From JAKOQB01 sp036824465 (GTDB lineage: Bacteria; Pseudomonadota; Gammaproteobacteria; Burkholderiales; Burkholderiaceae_F): DNA of 64,000 nucleotides. This document shows positions 27,200-35,757 of the stretch, one piece after another (position 1 is the stretch's first letter; each line of letters begins with the position of its first letter). Location of the stretch: assembly GCA_036824465.1 (NCBI GenBank), contig DAITAC010000001.1, positions 1-64,000 on the forward strand. The letters run 5' to 3'. The translations under genes and the position numbers were made by a program. The notes under the pieces were generated by a model that did no database searches, was not told where the DNA came from, and saw only the letters and a list, made by a program, of their open reading frames with translations.

Positions 27200-28275
27200 G
27201 GCGCAAGCGTAAACACGCGGAAGCGCTCTGGACGCAGCGCCAGCGGCAGTCGCGCACCGGCGCGAATGCCCATTTCGAGCGCCTGGTTGAGCGAGAAATA
27301 GATTGTCATGCGCTGGCCGTCAAAACCATCGACGTCGACCTGCGCGAAACAGAACGTGCCCAGGAAGTCGAGGTTGCGCACTGTCGCATGCAACGCGTTC
27401 GGCATCGATTCGACCGGACCGGTGTCCGACAGGATCCGGTCCTCCGGCCGCAGGTAGAGGCGGACGTTGGTTCCGGCATCGACGCCGTCGGCGGTGGTCG
27501 TCAACTCCACTTGTCCGACCCGAAAACGCCCGCCACCCAGTGCGACCGCCTTGAGCACATTGACTTTGCCGAGGAAGTCGGCCACGAACGGAGTCGTCGG
27601 CCGCTCGTAGGCATCGAGCGGTGTGGCGACCTGCTCGATCACGCCGTGGTTCATCACGACGACACGATCCGCCATCGACAGCGCTTCTTCTTGGTCGTGC
27701 GTGACCATGATCGTGGTCACCTTGAGGCGCTGCTGCAACTGCCGGATCTCGCCGCGCAGCCGTTCGCGCTCCTTGGCATCCAGCGCCGACAGCGGCTCAT
27801 CGAGCAGCAGCAGGCTCGGCGAGGTTGCCAGCGCACGCGCGAGCGCTACGCGCTGCTGCTGCCCCCCTGACATCTGCGCCGGATACTTTGGCCCCGCGTC
27901 GGGAAGGCCGACCAGTGTCAGCAGTTCCTTCACGCGCGACTCGATCTCCGCACGCTGCTTGCGCCGGTTGACCAGGCCGTAGGCGACGTTGGCGCGGATG
28001 GTCAGGTTCGGAAACAGCGCATACGACTGGAACACGATGCCGTAGTCGCGCGCCGCCGGCGGCGCGGTTGACACATCGCGCCCGTTCTGGATCACGCGGC
28101 CCCGCGTCTGCGGCTCGAGCCCGGCGATGATCCGCAACAGCGTGGTCTTGCCGCAGCCTGACGGACCGAGAAAGCAGACCAACTCGCCGGAGATGATCGA
28201 AAGATCGATCGCCTTCAGCGCCACGAACGCACCGAAGGCCTTGTGAATTCCCTCCAGTCGCAGCGCCTCAGTCAT
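27196..28275 (-). CDS. phnT: 2-aminoethylphosphonate ABC transporter ATPase
   Basis: A 359-residue importer ATPase with Walker A GPSGCGKTT, signature MSGGQQQR, Walker B LLLLDEPLSALD, switch His in MVTHDQEEAL and a C-terminal TOBE-type domain (from about residue 270). Start ATG at 28275; a TTG at 28284 in frame is an alternative. It follows phnS after about 100 bases that contain a strong hairpin, and its stop overlaps the phnU start. It is predicted to energise AEP uptake through PhnU. Confidence 0.88.
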   Translation of the reverse strand: MTEALRLEGIHKAFGAFVALKAIDLSIISGELVCFLGPSGCGKTTLLRIIAGLEPQTRGRVIQNGRDVSTAPPAARDYGIVFQSYALFPNLTIRANVAYGLVNRRKQRAEIESRVKELLTLVGLPDAGPKYPAQMSGGQQQRVALARALATSPSLLLLDEPLSALDAKERERLRGEIRQLQQRLKVTTIMVTHDQEEALSMADRVVVMNHGVIEQVATPLDAYERPTTPFVADFLGKVNVLKAVALGGGRFRVGQVELTTTADGVDAGTNVRLYLRPEDRILSDTGPVESMPNALHATVRNLDFLGTFCFAQVDVDGFDGQRMTIYFSLNQALEMGIRAGARLPLALRPERFRVFTLAP

Positions 28276-28343
28276 TTCGGCCAATCCGTGAAAACGCCGC
28301 GATGAGCCGCCGCGCAGCGGTCAGCTCGAACGCGGCGGGTTAC

Positions 28344-28367
28344 TCCGGCGCGCAACGCGCGTCCGGA
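28344..28367 (-). other. Intercistronic hairpin between phnS and phnT
   Basis: A ten-base-pair GC-rich stem with one bulged base and a three-base loop, seven bases after the phnS stop. There is no T run after it in the direction of transcription, so it is not a typical terminator. Such hairpins often protect the upstream binding-protein mRNA and give it higher expression than the permease genes. This role is inferred. Confidence 0.5.
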
Positions 28368-28373
28368 ATAACG

Positions 28374-29402
28374 CTACTTGGGAGCCGCCTTCGATTCGTA
28401 CCGCTTGCTCCATTCCGCCAGGATGCGGTCACGATTCTTCGCCGCCCACGCGAAGTCGTTCTTGACCAGCCGGCTGCCGTAATCGGCGGGCACGTTCGGC
28501 AGCGGCTTCGACAGCGCCGGCACCGCAACGATCGCGAAGTTCGCCGCATATAGCGCCATCGCATCGTCCGACGCCGCCCAGTCCATCAGCTTCTGCGCAG
28601 CCGCCAAGTTCTTGGTGCCCTTGTGGATGGCGATTGCCTCCAGATCCCAGCCCAGGCCTTCCTTCGGGAACACGAGCTCGATCGGCTTGCCCTGCGCCTT
28701 CTCGCGATTGGCGCGATACTCAAATGAAATTCCGACCGTGAACTCGCCGTTGGCGGCCGACGCGCATGGACGTGACCCTGAGTGCATGTACTGCGCGATG
28801 TTCTCGTGCAGTCCGTCCATGAACTTCCAGCCATCGGCCTCGCCCCACATCTGCAGCCACGCCGATACGTCGAAAAACCCGGTGCCGCTTGAGGCAGGAT
28901 GCGGCATCACGATCTGTCCCTTGTAGGCAGGTTTCAGCAGATCGCGCCACGTCTCGGGCTTCGGAATGTTGCGTTTCGCGGCCTCGACCGTGTTGAAGCA
29001 GATCGTCGCGCCCCACACGTCCATGCCGACCCACGCGGGCGGATTCTTCGAGTCGCGATATTGCGCGGCGATCCGGTTCAGCCCCGCCGGCGCATACGGC
29101 ACCAGCATTCCCTCGGTGTCGAAGATTGCCAGGCTGGTCGCGGCCACCCCCATCACGACGTCGGCCTTCGGGTTCGCCTTCTCGGCCAGCAGCTTGGCAG
29201 TGATCACACCGGTGGAATCGCGTACCCAGACAATTTCGATGTTCGGATTGGCCTTCTCAAAACCAGCCTGGTAGGCCTTCAACTGGTCGGTTTCCAGCGC
29301 GGTGTAGACGGTCAACTGCGTCTTTTGCGCCGAGGCGCCCAGCGCAAAAAGCGAACCGATCAGGCCGGCAGCCAGGCCGGCCACGAGACGATGCAAAGCC
29401 AT
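28374..29402 (-). CDS. phnS: 2-aminoethylphosphonate ABC transporter substrate-binding protein
   Basis: A 342-residue periplasmic receptor of the iron/AEP-type (SBP_bac_1/6) fold. A signal peptide spans the first ~25 residues (ends ALGASAQ). The mature start TQLTVYTALETDQLKAYQ is typical of this receptor group. The ATG at 29402 is preceded by AGGAGG with six bases between, the best ribosome site in the locus. It opens the minus-strand arm of the AEP locus and is transcribed from the region shared with the GntR-type regulator. Iron receptors are related, so the ligand is inferred from the neighbours. Confidence 0.87.
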   Translation of the reverse strand: MALHRLVAGLAAGLIGSLFALGASAQKTQLTVYTALETDQLKAYQAGFEKANPNIEIVWVRDSTGVITAKLLAEKANPKADVVMGVAATSLAIFDTEGMLVPYAPAGLNRIAAQYRDSKNPPAWVGMDVWGATICFNTVEAAKRNIPKPETWRDLLKPAYKGQIVMPHPASSGTGFFDVSAWLQMWGEADGWKFMDGLHENIAQYMHSGSRPCASAANGEFTVGISFEYRANREKAQGKPIELVFPKEGLGWDLEAIAIHKGTKNLAAAQKLMDWAASDDAMALYAANFAIVAVPALSKPLPNVPADYGSRLVKNDFAWAAKNRDRILAEWSKRYESKAAPK

Positions 29403-29588
29403 GGAATTCCTCCTCATTGGAACTGCACGCAACGTGCACCCGCGGCTGCGGGCAACGCAAACATGGAGTTTACGAACTGCGGTTGACGGCGTGGTGACAG
29501 CGTCGACACCCCGCCGTATCCGCGCCGCCGATGCAGCAGCGCAGGCAGTCTACGCAGCGCGCTTTTTCGTTGTCAATTGTCTTTTGCA

Positions 29589-29602
29589 GATTGTAGACAA
29601 TC
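29589..29602. promoter_or_regulatory. GATTGT-N2-ACAATC palindrome, GntR operator candidate
   Basis: A perfect six-base inverted repeat around AG. The core TTGTAGACAA resembles operators of FCD-type GntR regulators. It lies 28 bases before the regulator ATG and about 190 bases before phnS on the other strand. Extra half sites TTGTC (29570-29574) and ATTGTC (29576-29581) sit beside it. It is a plausible site for autoregulation and for control of both arms. Confidence 0.6.
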
Positions 29603-29629
29603 GGTGCAGTGCACCCTAAACTGCGCGGC

Positions 29630-30382
29630 ATGCCGCGTGCTCCTCTTGCCTCGCCGCGGAGCGAGGTCAATGTCGTTGCGCATCCGACCATCGCGTTGCT
29701 GCGCACGCGCTCGCTTGCCTCTGCGGCGCAGCAGGAGATCGAGCGCATGATCCTTGCCGGTGAACTGGCGCCGGGAACCAAGCTCACCGAGGCCTGGTTG
29801 TCGGAGAAGCTCGGCGTCTCGCGCGGGCCGGTTCGCGAGGCGTTTCGCATGCTTGAAGAGGCGGGCCTGGTGCGGCAGGAAAAGAACCGCGGCGCATTCG
29901 TGCGTGACATTCCGCTCGAAGAGGCAATCGAGATCTTCGATCTGCGCGCCGTGATGGATGAATTGGTCGGCCGCAAGGTGGCCGCCGTTCTGACGGCCGA
30001 ACAGGCAAGACGCCTTAAGTCGTTGCTGGATCAGATGGAACAGGCCGCGCGCGTCGACGATGCCGATGCCTATCACCTGCTGAACCTGCAATTCCATGAC
30101 CAGCTGGTCGAGTTCGCGGGCAATCGCAAACTGTCGGCGATCTATCGCAAGCTGGTCAAGGAACTCGCGTTATTCCGCCGCCGCAACCTGGCGCAGCGGC
30201 AGGCGTTGTCGCATTCGGTGGCGGAGCATCGGCAGATCGTGAAGGCGATTCAATCCGGCGACGCGGAGGCCGCAGGCGGCGCAATGTACGCGCACGTGAT
30301 CGCCAGCAAGGAACGCATGCTGCAGGCGGAGTCCGACCGCCAGCGGCCGGCACGTGCGCGCACCGGATCCAGACGGGGTTAG
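29630..30382 (+). CDS. GntR-family (FCD subfamily) transcriptional regulator
   Basis: A DNA-binding regulator of about 250 residues. The N-terminal winged helix is visible (LAPGTKLTEAWLSEKLGVSRGPVREAFRML broken up as helix-turn-helix and wing), followed by an all-helical FCD ligand domain with the expected metal/ligand residues in FDLRAVMDELVGRK, NLQFHDQLVE and AEHRQIVKAI. An in-frame GTG at 29609 is an alternative start; neither has a strong ribosome site. It is first in the plus arm, six bases before phnA, and faces phnS, so it is the likely regulator of the AEP locus. The ligand may be AEP or a breakdown product. Confidence 0.88.
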   Translation: MPRAPLASPRSEVNVVAHPTIALLRTRSLASAAQQEIERMILAGELAPGTKLTEAWLSEKLGVSRGPVREAFRMLEEAGLVRQEKNRGAFVRDIPLEEAIEIFDLRAVMDELVGRKVAAVLTAEQARRLKSLLDQMEQAARVDDADAYHLLNLQFHDQLVEFAGNRKLSAIYRKLVKELALFRRRNLAQRQALSHSVAEHRQIVKAIQSGDAEAAGGAMYAHVIASKERMLQAESDRQRPARARTGSRRG

Positions 30383-30387
30383 GCTCG

Positions 30388-31599
30388 ATGCTCGAAGTCA
30401 ACGGCCGCCGCTACGCGGAACCGAAGCAGCCCACTGTCGTGATCTGCGTCGATGGCTGCGAACCTGACTACATCGCGCAGGCGGTTGCGGCGCGACAGAT
30501 GCCCACGATGAAGCGCTGGCTGGCCGAGGGCACCGCGCTGATCGCCGACTGCGTGGTGCCGAGCTTCACGAACCCGAATAACCTGTCGATCGTCACCGGG
30601 GCACCGCCGTCGGTGCACGGTATCTGCGGCAATTATCTGTACGACCCGGAGGCGGACGCCGAGGTCATGATGAACGACCCTAAATGGCTGCGCGCGCCGA
30701 CCCTGCTGGCGCGCCTGACCGACGCTGGCCACGCGGTGGCGGTGGTCACCGCCAAGGACAAGCTGCGCAAGTTGCTTGGCCACGGGATGCGCGGCATCTG
30801 CTTTTCGTCAGAGAAGGCAGATCAGGCCAACCTGGCTGAAAACGGGATCGACGGCGTGCTGCCTCTGGTGGGCATGCCGGTGCCGAGCGTCTACAGCGCC
30901 GAGCTTTCCGAATTTGTCTTCGCCGCCGGCGTGCGCCTCCTTGAAACACGCCGACCTGCCGCGCTTTACCTGTCGACCACCGATTACGTCCAGCACAAGC
31001 ACGCGCCGGGCGACATGGTCGCCAACGCTTTCTACGCGATGATGGACCGCTATCTCGCGCGCATGGAAGCGCTCGGCGCGGTGGTGGCACTGACGGCCGA
31101 TCACGGAATGAACGCGAAGACCAAGCTCGACGCCACTCCGAACGTCATCTTCCTACAGGACGTGATCGATGGCTGGATCGGCGCCGGACGCGCGCGCGTG
31201 ATTCTGCCGATCACCGATCCTTACGTTGTTCATCATGGCGCACTCGGTTCGTTCGCGACCATTTATCTTCCGCAGGATGCGGTGCCGAGGGTGAAGGACA
31301 AGCTCGATGCCAGCTTCGGCATTGAGCTGGTGCTGACGCGCGCGCAGGCCGCTCTTCGCTTTGAGATCCCGGCCGACCGCATTGGCGATCTCGTGATCGT
31401 GTCGGAGCGCAGCGTCGTGCTCGGCTCGGCGAAGTCTCGCCACGACCTGTCGCAACTTGAGCGGCCGCTGCGCTCGCATGGCGGCACTTCAGAGCAGCGC
31501 GTGCCGCTGATCGTCAACCGGCGCATCAGCGGCCTGGACGACAGCCGGCGCTGGCGCAACTTCGATGCGTTCGACCTGGCGCTGAATTACGCCCAATGA
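30388..31599 (+). CDS. phnA: Phosphonoacetate hydrolase
   Basis: A 403-residue zinc enzyme of the alkaline phosphatase superfamily that splits phosphonoacetate into acetate and phosphate. Predicted residues match the known Sinorhizobium enzyme: Asp22 (VDGCEP), nucleophile Thr61 (SFTNPNN), Asp199 and His203 (TTDYVQHKH), Asp238 and His239 (TADHGMN) and His364 (RSHGG). It follows the regulator after six bases and overlaps phnY by four bases (ATGA). The fit in spacing between Asp199 and Asp238 supports phosphonoacetate hydrolase rather than a generic nucleotide pyrophosphatase. Confidence 0.92.
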   Translation: MLEVNGRRYAEPKQPTVVICVDGCEPDYIAQAVAARQMPTMKRWLAEGTALIADCVVPSFTNPNNLSIVTGAPPSVHGICGNYLYDPEADAEVMMNDPKWLRAPTLLARLTDAGHAVAVVTAKDKLRKLLGHGMRGICFSSEKADQANLAENGIDGVLPLVGMPVPSVYSAELSEFVFAAGVRLLETRRPAALYLSTTDYVQHKHAPGDMVANAFYAMMDRYLARMEALGAVVALTADHGMNAKTKLDATPNVIFLQDVIDGWIGAGRARVILPITDPYVVHHGALGSFATIYLPQDAVPRVKDKLDASFGIELVLTRAQAALRFEIPADRIGDLVIVSERSVVLGSAKSRHDLSQLERPLRSHGGTSEQRVPLIVNRRISGLDDSRRWRNFDAFDLALNYAQ

Positions 31600-33032
31600 G
31601 CGCCCCGCCGCCGATCAGGCACGAAAGCCTGCGCATTGCCGGCGCCAAGGTCAGGTGTGAGCGCAGTTTCGAGGTGCGTTATCCGTACACCGGCGAAGTG
31701 ATCGCGACCGTGCCAAAGGCCACGGTCGACGACGTGAAGCGCGCTCTTTCGATCGCCAGGAACTTCAGAGGCAAGCTCAGTCGACACGATCGCTACCGGA
31801 TTCTGATGCACACGCGCGAGATCATCACTGCACGCAAAGACGAGATCGCGCGCGGCATCACGCTCGAATCGGGGTTGTGCCTGAAGGACACGCTCTACGA
31901 GGTCGGACGTGCCAGCGATGTGCTGCTGTTCGCCGCCAATCAGGCACTCATCGACGATGGCCAGGTGTTCTCGTGCGACCTTACACCGCACGGGAAAAGC
32001 CGCAAGGTCTATTCGCTGCGCGAGCCGCTGCAGGGTGTGATCTCCGCGATCACGCCCTTCAATCACCCGCTGAATCAGGTGATCCACAAGGTCGCGCCCG
32101 CGGTTGCAACCAACAACCGCGTCGTTCTGAAACCCAGCGAGAAGACGCCGCTGGCGGCGTTCGTGCTGGCCGATGCGCTGTACGACGCGGGCCTGCCGCC
32201 GGAGATGCTGAGTGTCGTCACCGGCGATCCGCGCGAGATTGCCGACGAGCTGCTGACGAACGACGATATCGATCTCGTCACGTTCACCGGCGGCGTCGCG
32301 ATCGGCAAGTACATCGCTGCCAAGGCGGTCTACAAGCGGCAGATCCTCGAACTCGGCGGCAACGATCCGCTCATCGTGATGGAGGACGCCGACATTGAGG
32401 AGGCGGCGACGCTGGCGTCCAGCGGCTCCTACAGGAATTCGGGCCAGCGCTGCACGGCGGTCAAGCGCATGCTGGTGCACGAAAGGGTCGCCGATCGGTT
32501 TGTCGAACGGCTGGTCGAAAGAACGAAGGCGATCAAATATGGCGACCCGCTCAATCCCGCCACCGAGATGGGCACTGTGATCGACGAGGCGGCCGCGATC
32601 GAGTTCGAAGTGCGCGTCAACGACGCCATCGCACAGGGCGCGCGACTGCTTGCGGGCAACCTGCGACGCGGAGCACTTTATGCGCCCACGGTGCTCGACC
32701 GCGTGACCCCGGAGATGAAGCTCGTCAGGACCGAAACCTTCGGTCCGGTTTCTCCGGTCATCCGCTTCCACGATATCGAAGAAGCAATTCGCATTGCAAA
32801 CTCCACCGCGTACGGACTGTCCTCGGCCGTTTGTACGAACCGGCTTGACTACATCACCCGCTTCGTCGCCGAATTGAACGTTGGAACCGTGAACGTGCGT
32901 GAAGTCCCGGGTTATCGACTCGAACTCACGCCTTTTGGCGGCATCAAAGACTCTGGACTCGGATACAAGGAAGGCGTGCAGGAGGCAATGAAGAGCTTCA
33001 CCAACGTCAAGACTTATTCGCTGCCCTGGTGA
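31596..33032 (+). CDS. phnY: Phosphonoacetaldehyde dehydrogenase
   Basis: A 478-residue ALDH-superfamily enzyme oxidising phosphonoacetaldehyde to phosphonoacetate with NAD+. Catalytic Cys286 lies in NSGQRCTAVKR and Glu252 in LELGGNDP. It directly overlaps phnA, whose substrate it would produce, which is the known PhnY-PhnA pairing. Together with phnW it forms the complete oxidative AEP route. The name phnY is also used for an unrelated dioxygenase; the dehydrogenase is meant here. Confidence 0.92.
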   Translation: MSAPPPIRHESLRIAGAKVRCERSFEVRYPYTGEVIATVPKATVDDVKRALSIARNFRGKLSRHDRYRILMHTREIITARKDEIARGITLESGLCLKDTLYEVGRASDVLLFAANQALIDDGQVFSCDLTPHGKSRKVYSLREPLQGVISAITPFNHPLNQVIHKVAPAVATNNRVVLKPSEKTPLAAFVLADALYDAGLPPEMLSVVTGDPREIADELLTNDDIDLVTFTGGVAIGKYIAAKAVYKRQILELGGNDPLIVMEDADIEEAATLASSGSYRNSGQRCTAVKRMLVHERVADRFVERLVERTKAIKYGDPLNPATEMGTVIDEAAAIEFEVRVNDAIAQGARLLAGNLRRGALYAPTVLDRVTPEMKLVRTETFGPVSPVIRFHDIEEAIRIANSTAYGLSSAVCTNRLDYITRFVAELNVGTVNVREVPGYRLELTPFGGIKDSGLGYKEGVQEAMKSFTNVKTYSLPW

Positions 33033-33047
33033 ACCCGCTGGACTGAA

Positions 33048-34727
33048 GTGCAAGCCCTGCTGAATCTGCTCGCCGCCGTCGCCCTTCTCGTCTGGGGCAC
33101 GCACATCGTGCGCACGGGCGTGCTGCGCCTGCTCGGCGCCAACCTGCGCCAGGTTCTGCGCGGCAGTTCGGACCGGCGATTCATGGCGTTCGTCGCTGGC
33201 ATCAGCGTGACCGGACTGCTGCAAAGCTCGACCGCGACCGCGCTGCTGGTGTCGAGCTTTGTCGCGCAGGGCGTGATCGCGACCTCCGCCGCACTGGCGG
33301 TGATGCTGGGCGCCGACGTCGGCACGGCGCTCATGGTGCAGTTGTTCTCGTTGAACCTTTCCTGGCTGGCACCGATCGCGATCATCGCCGGCGTGATCGT
33401 ATATCTGTCGAAGAAGAACGAGCGCGCCGGCCAGGTCGGCAAGGTCGTGCTCGGACTGGGCGTGATGATCCTGGCGCTGCAATTGATCGTGCAGTCGACT
33501 GCGCCCCTGACGCATGCGGCCGGGGTCAAGGTCCTGTTCGCACAATTGACCGGTGACATGCTGATGGACGTGCTGGTGGGCGCGCTGTTTGCGATCGGTT
33601 TCTATTCGAGTCTTGCGGTCGTGTTGCTGACGGCAACGCTGACCGCATCCCACGTGCTGTCGCTGCCGGTCGCGCTTGCAATCGTGCTCGGCGCCAATCT
33701 CGGCGGCGGCGTTCTGGCGTTGCTCACGACACTGCGCGCCGAACCGGCGGCGCGCCGGGTGCCGCTGGGCAACCTCGTTTTCAAGCTTGTCGGCTGCGCG
33801 ATTGCGCTGCCACTGCTGTCGTACGGACTGGTCTGGTTGACCAGGCTCGACGCCGATCCGAAAGCCATCGTCGTCAACTTCCACCTCGCCTTCAACCTGA
33901 TGATCGCCCTGCTGTTCATCCAGTTCGTCGGCCGTTCGGCTCAACTGGTGGAACGCCTGTTGCCCGCGCTCAGGGCCACTGATGCGCCGGGGACGCCGAA
34001 GCATCTCGACCCGATTGCGCTGTCCACGCCATCGCTGGCGATCGGCAATGCGGCGCGGGAGGCGATCCGCCTTGCCGACGTGGTGCAGGACATGCTCGAC
34101 GGTCTGCTCAAAGTGCTCAAGACCAACGACTTCAAGATGGCCGAACGGCTGCGCGCGCGCGACGACGAGATCGATCGCCTGTACACCGCGATCAAGCTGT
34201 ACATGACGCAGGTCAGCCGCGAGGCGCTGGAAGCAGGCGAATCAAAGCGCTGGGCCGATATCATCCAGTTCACCATCAACATGGAGCATGCCGGCGACAT
34301 CATCGAGCGCGTGCTGATCGATGTGGCGGAGAAGAAGATCGCGCATGGGCTTTCATTTTCCGAGGCGGGCATGCTCGAGATCGAGGATCTGCACACGCGC
34401 CTCATCGGCAATCTCCAACTGGCCATGGCCGTGTTCCTGCACGGCGATTTGAAGACTGCGCAGCAATTGATCGCCGAGAAAGTGAATTTCCGCGAACTGG
34501 AGATGCACTACGCCGACACGCACCTGCAACGGCTCTCGGGCAATACACCGCAGTCGATTGAAACGAGTTCGCTGCACCTTGACCTGCTGTCGGACTTCAA
34601 GCGCATCAACTCGCTGTTCTGCGGAATGGCGTATCCGATCCTCGAGCAGGCCGGCGTGCTGTCGAAGACCCGTCTGGTCGGAGAACAGCCGGCGCTGTTC
34701 GCCGCCGACGAAAAGCGGCCCGCGTGA
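33048..34727 (+). CDS. Na/Pi cotransporter family protein with PhoU-like domain
   Basis: A 559-residue membrane protein. The first ~300 residues hold about eight to nine hydrophobic segments with two Na/Pi-cotransporter repeats, including the hallmark GLLQSSTATALLVSSF and the second-repeat ALAIVLGANLGGG. The C-terminal ~200 residues form a PhoU-like helical domain (for example AIKLYMTQVSREAL and IQFTINMEHAGDIIERV). In E. coli the similar YjbB has been linked to phosphate export. It starts with GTG 15 bases after phnY, so it likely belongs to the AEP operon and may move the phosphate set free. Direction of transport is inferred. Confidence 0.88.
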   Translation: MQALLNLLAAVALLVWGTHIVRTGVLRLLGANLRQVLRGSSDRRFMAFVAGISVTGLLQSSTATALLVSSFVAQGVIATSAALAVMLGADVGTALMVQLFSLNLSWLAPIAIIAGVIVYLSKKNERAGQVGKVVLGLGVMILALQLIVQSTAPLTHAAGVKVLFAQLTGDMLMDVLVGALFAIGFYSSLAVVLLTATLTASHVLSLPVALAIVLGANLGGGVLALLTTLRAEPAARRVPLGNLVFKLVGCAIALPLLSYGLVWLTRLDADPKAIVVNFHLAFNLMIALLFIQFVGRSAQLVERLLPALRATDAPGTPKHLDPIALSTPSLAIGNAAREAIRLADVVQDMLDGLLKVLKTNDFKMAERLRARDDEIDRLYTAIKLYMTQVSREALEAGESKRWADIIQFTINMEHAGDIIERVLIDVAEKKIAHGLSFSEAGMLEIEDLHTRLIGNLQLAMAVFLHGDLKTAQQLIAEKVNFRELEMHYADTHLQRLSGNTPQSIETSSLHLDLLSDFKRINSLFCGMAYPILEQAGVLSKTRLVGEQPALFAADEKRPA

Positions 34728-34808
34728 AGGGCATGCAACGACAGCATATGAGGTCCTGCGACTGATGCTCCATAACGCCGCGGCCCGCACGGCGGCGCAC
34801 ATTCACTC

Positions 34809-35639
34809 ATGAAGGATTGGAAGCGATTCACTTGTACCGCCAGCCCCGCTGAGCAGCGCGAATTCATCCCATTCATTCACGAGTTGATCGGCGCCGCCTT
34901 TTCGGTGATCCGCCCGTTTTTTCTCAGCGGCACGACGGTAATGACGAAAGGCGACGCGAGCCCGGTTACGCTGGCCGATCGCGGTGCGGAGCAGGCGATG
35001 CGCGCCCTGATCGAGGCACGCTATCCCGAACATAGCATTCTGGGTGAGGAGTTCGGCGCCAAAGCCGGCCGCGGCTATCGCTGGATACTCGATCCGGTTG
35101 ATGGCACGCGCGCCTTCATCACCAACTGTTTTCTGTTCGGAACCCTGATCGCGCTCGAACGTGACGATGGCGCGGGTTTCAAACCCATTCTTGGCGCGCT
35201 GGCGCACCCGGCCGCCGGGGTTGCATTGATCGGTCATGCGAAGCAGACGCGGCTGTATGCAAGCGACGGTTCACAGCGCGCAGTGCAGGTCCGATCATGC
35301 TGGCAACTCGAAGAAGCCACGGTGCTCGCGACCACGCACTGGTCCACCGGCGAGCAGCGGGCGGGAGCATCGATCGAGAACGTGATCCGACGTGCGAAGC
35401 TGTATCGCACCTGGGGCGACTGCTTTGGCTACTTTGCGCTGTGCACCGCGGGCGCCGATGTGATGCTCGATCCGATGCTGGCCTATTGGGATGTCGCGGC
35501 CGTCGTGCCGATTGTCGAAGGCGCGGGCGGCCGGGTCACCAGCTGGCGCGGCGGCGATCCTCTCGAGGATCCCTCGCTGCTTGCCACGGCCGGCTTGCTG
35601 CACGACGAAATCCTGCAGATCGTGCAGGCGGCGAGCTGA
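34809..35639 (+). CDS. hisN: Inositol monophosphatase-family phosphatase, histidinol-phosphatase-like
   Basis: A 276-residue Mg-dependent phosphatase. Metal and active-site motifs are visible: KGDASPVTLADRGAE, GEEFG, the hallmark DPVDGTRAF, and the C-terminal YWDVAAVVPIVEGAGG. The segment WGDCFGY and the DPVDGTRAFI form favour the HisN type (histidinol-phosphate phosphatase) over SuhB or CysQ. It starts 81 bases after the Na/Pi transporter gene. The substrate assignment is moderate; histidine biosynthesis genes are not nearby. Confidence 0.72.
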   Translation: MKDWKRFTCTASPAEQREFIPFIHELIGAAFSVIRPFFLSGTTVMTKGDASPVTLADRGAEQAMRALIEARYPEHSILGEEFGAKAGRGYRWILDPVDGTRAFITNCFLFGTLIALERDDGAGFKPILGALAHPAAGVALIGHAKQTRLYASDGSQRAVQVRSCWQLEEATVLATTHWSTGEQRAGASIENVIRRAKLYRTWGDCFGYFALCTAGADVMLDPMLAYWDVAAVVPIVEGAGGRVTSWRGGDPLEDPSLLATAGLLHDEILQIVQAAS

Positions 35640-35757
35640 GCTTCAGTCCGTCTCGACGCCGATACCGATCATCCGGACCTCGAACTTGGCCGCTATGGCG
35701 GTACGAAGCGTGCTGGTGAGTCGGCGCGCAGCTTCGTCAGTTGTGATCGGGGTCGAT

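Noticed and set aside
29403..29608. Pho box for the AEP locus
   Set aside because: No pair of CTGTCAT-like direct repeats with the expected 11-base phase was found.
31587..34004. 805-residue open frame antisense to phnY and the Na/Pi gene
   Set aside because: Low-complexity His/Arg/Gln-rich translation with no recognisable domain; both sense genes are strongly supported.
35643..35745. Minus-strand fragment encoding a tail like ARRLTSTLRTAIAAKFEVRM
   Set aside because: It looks somewhat protein-like but is only ~34 residues long, lies after the ssb stop in another frame, and has no start or recognisable family.
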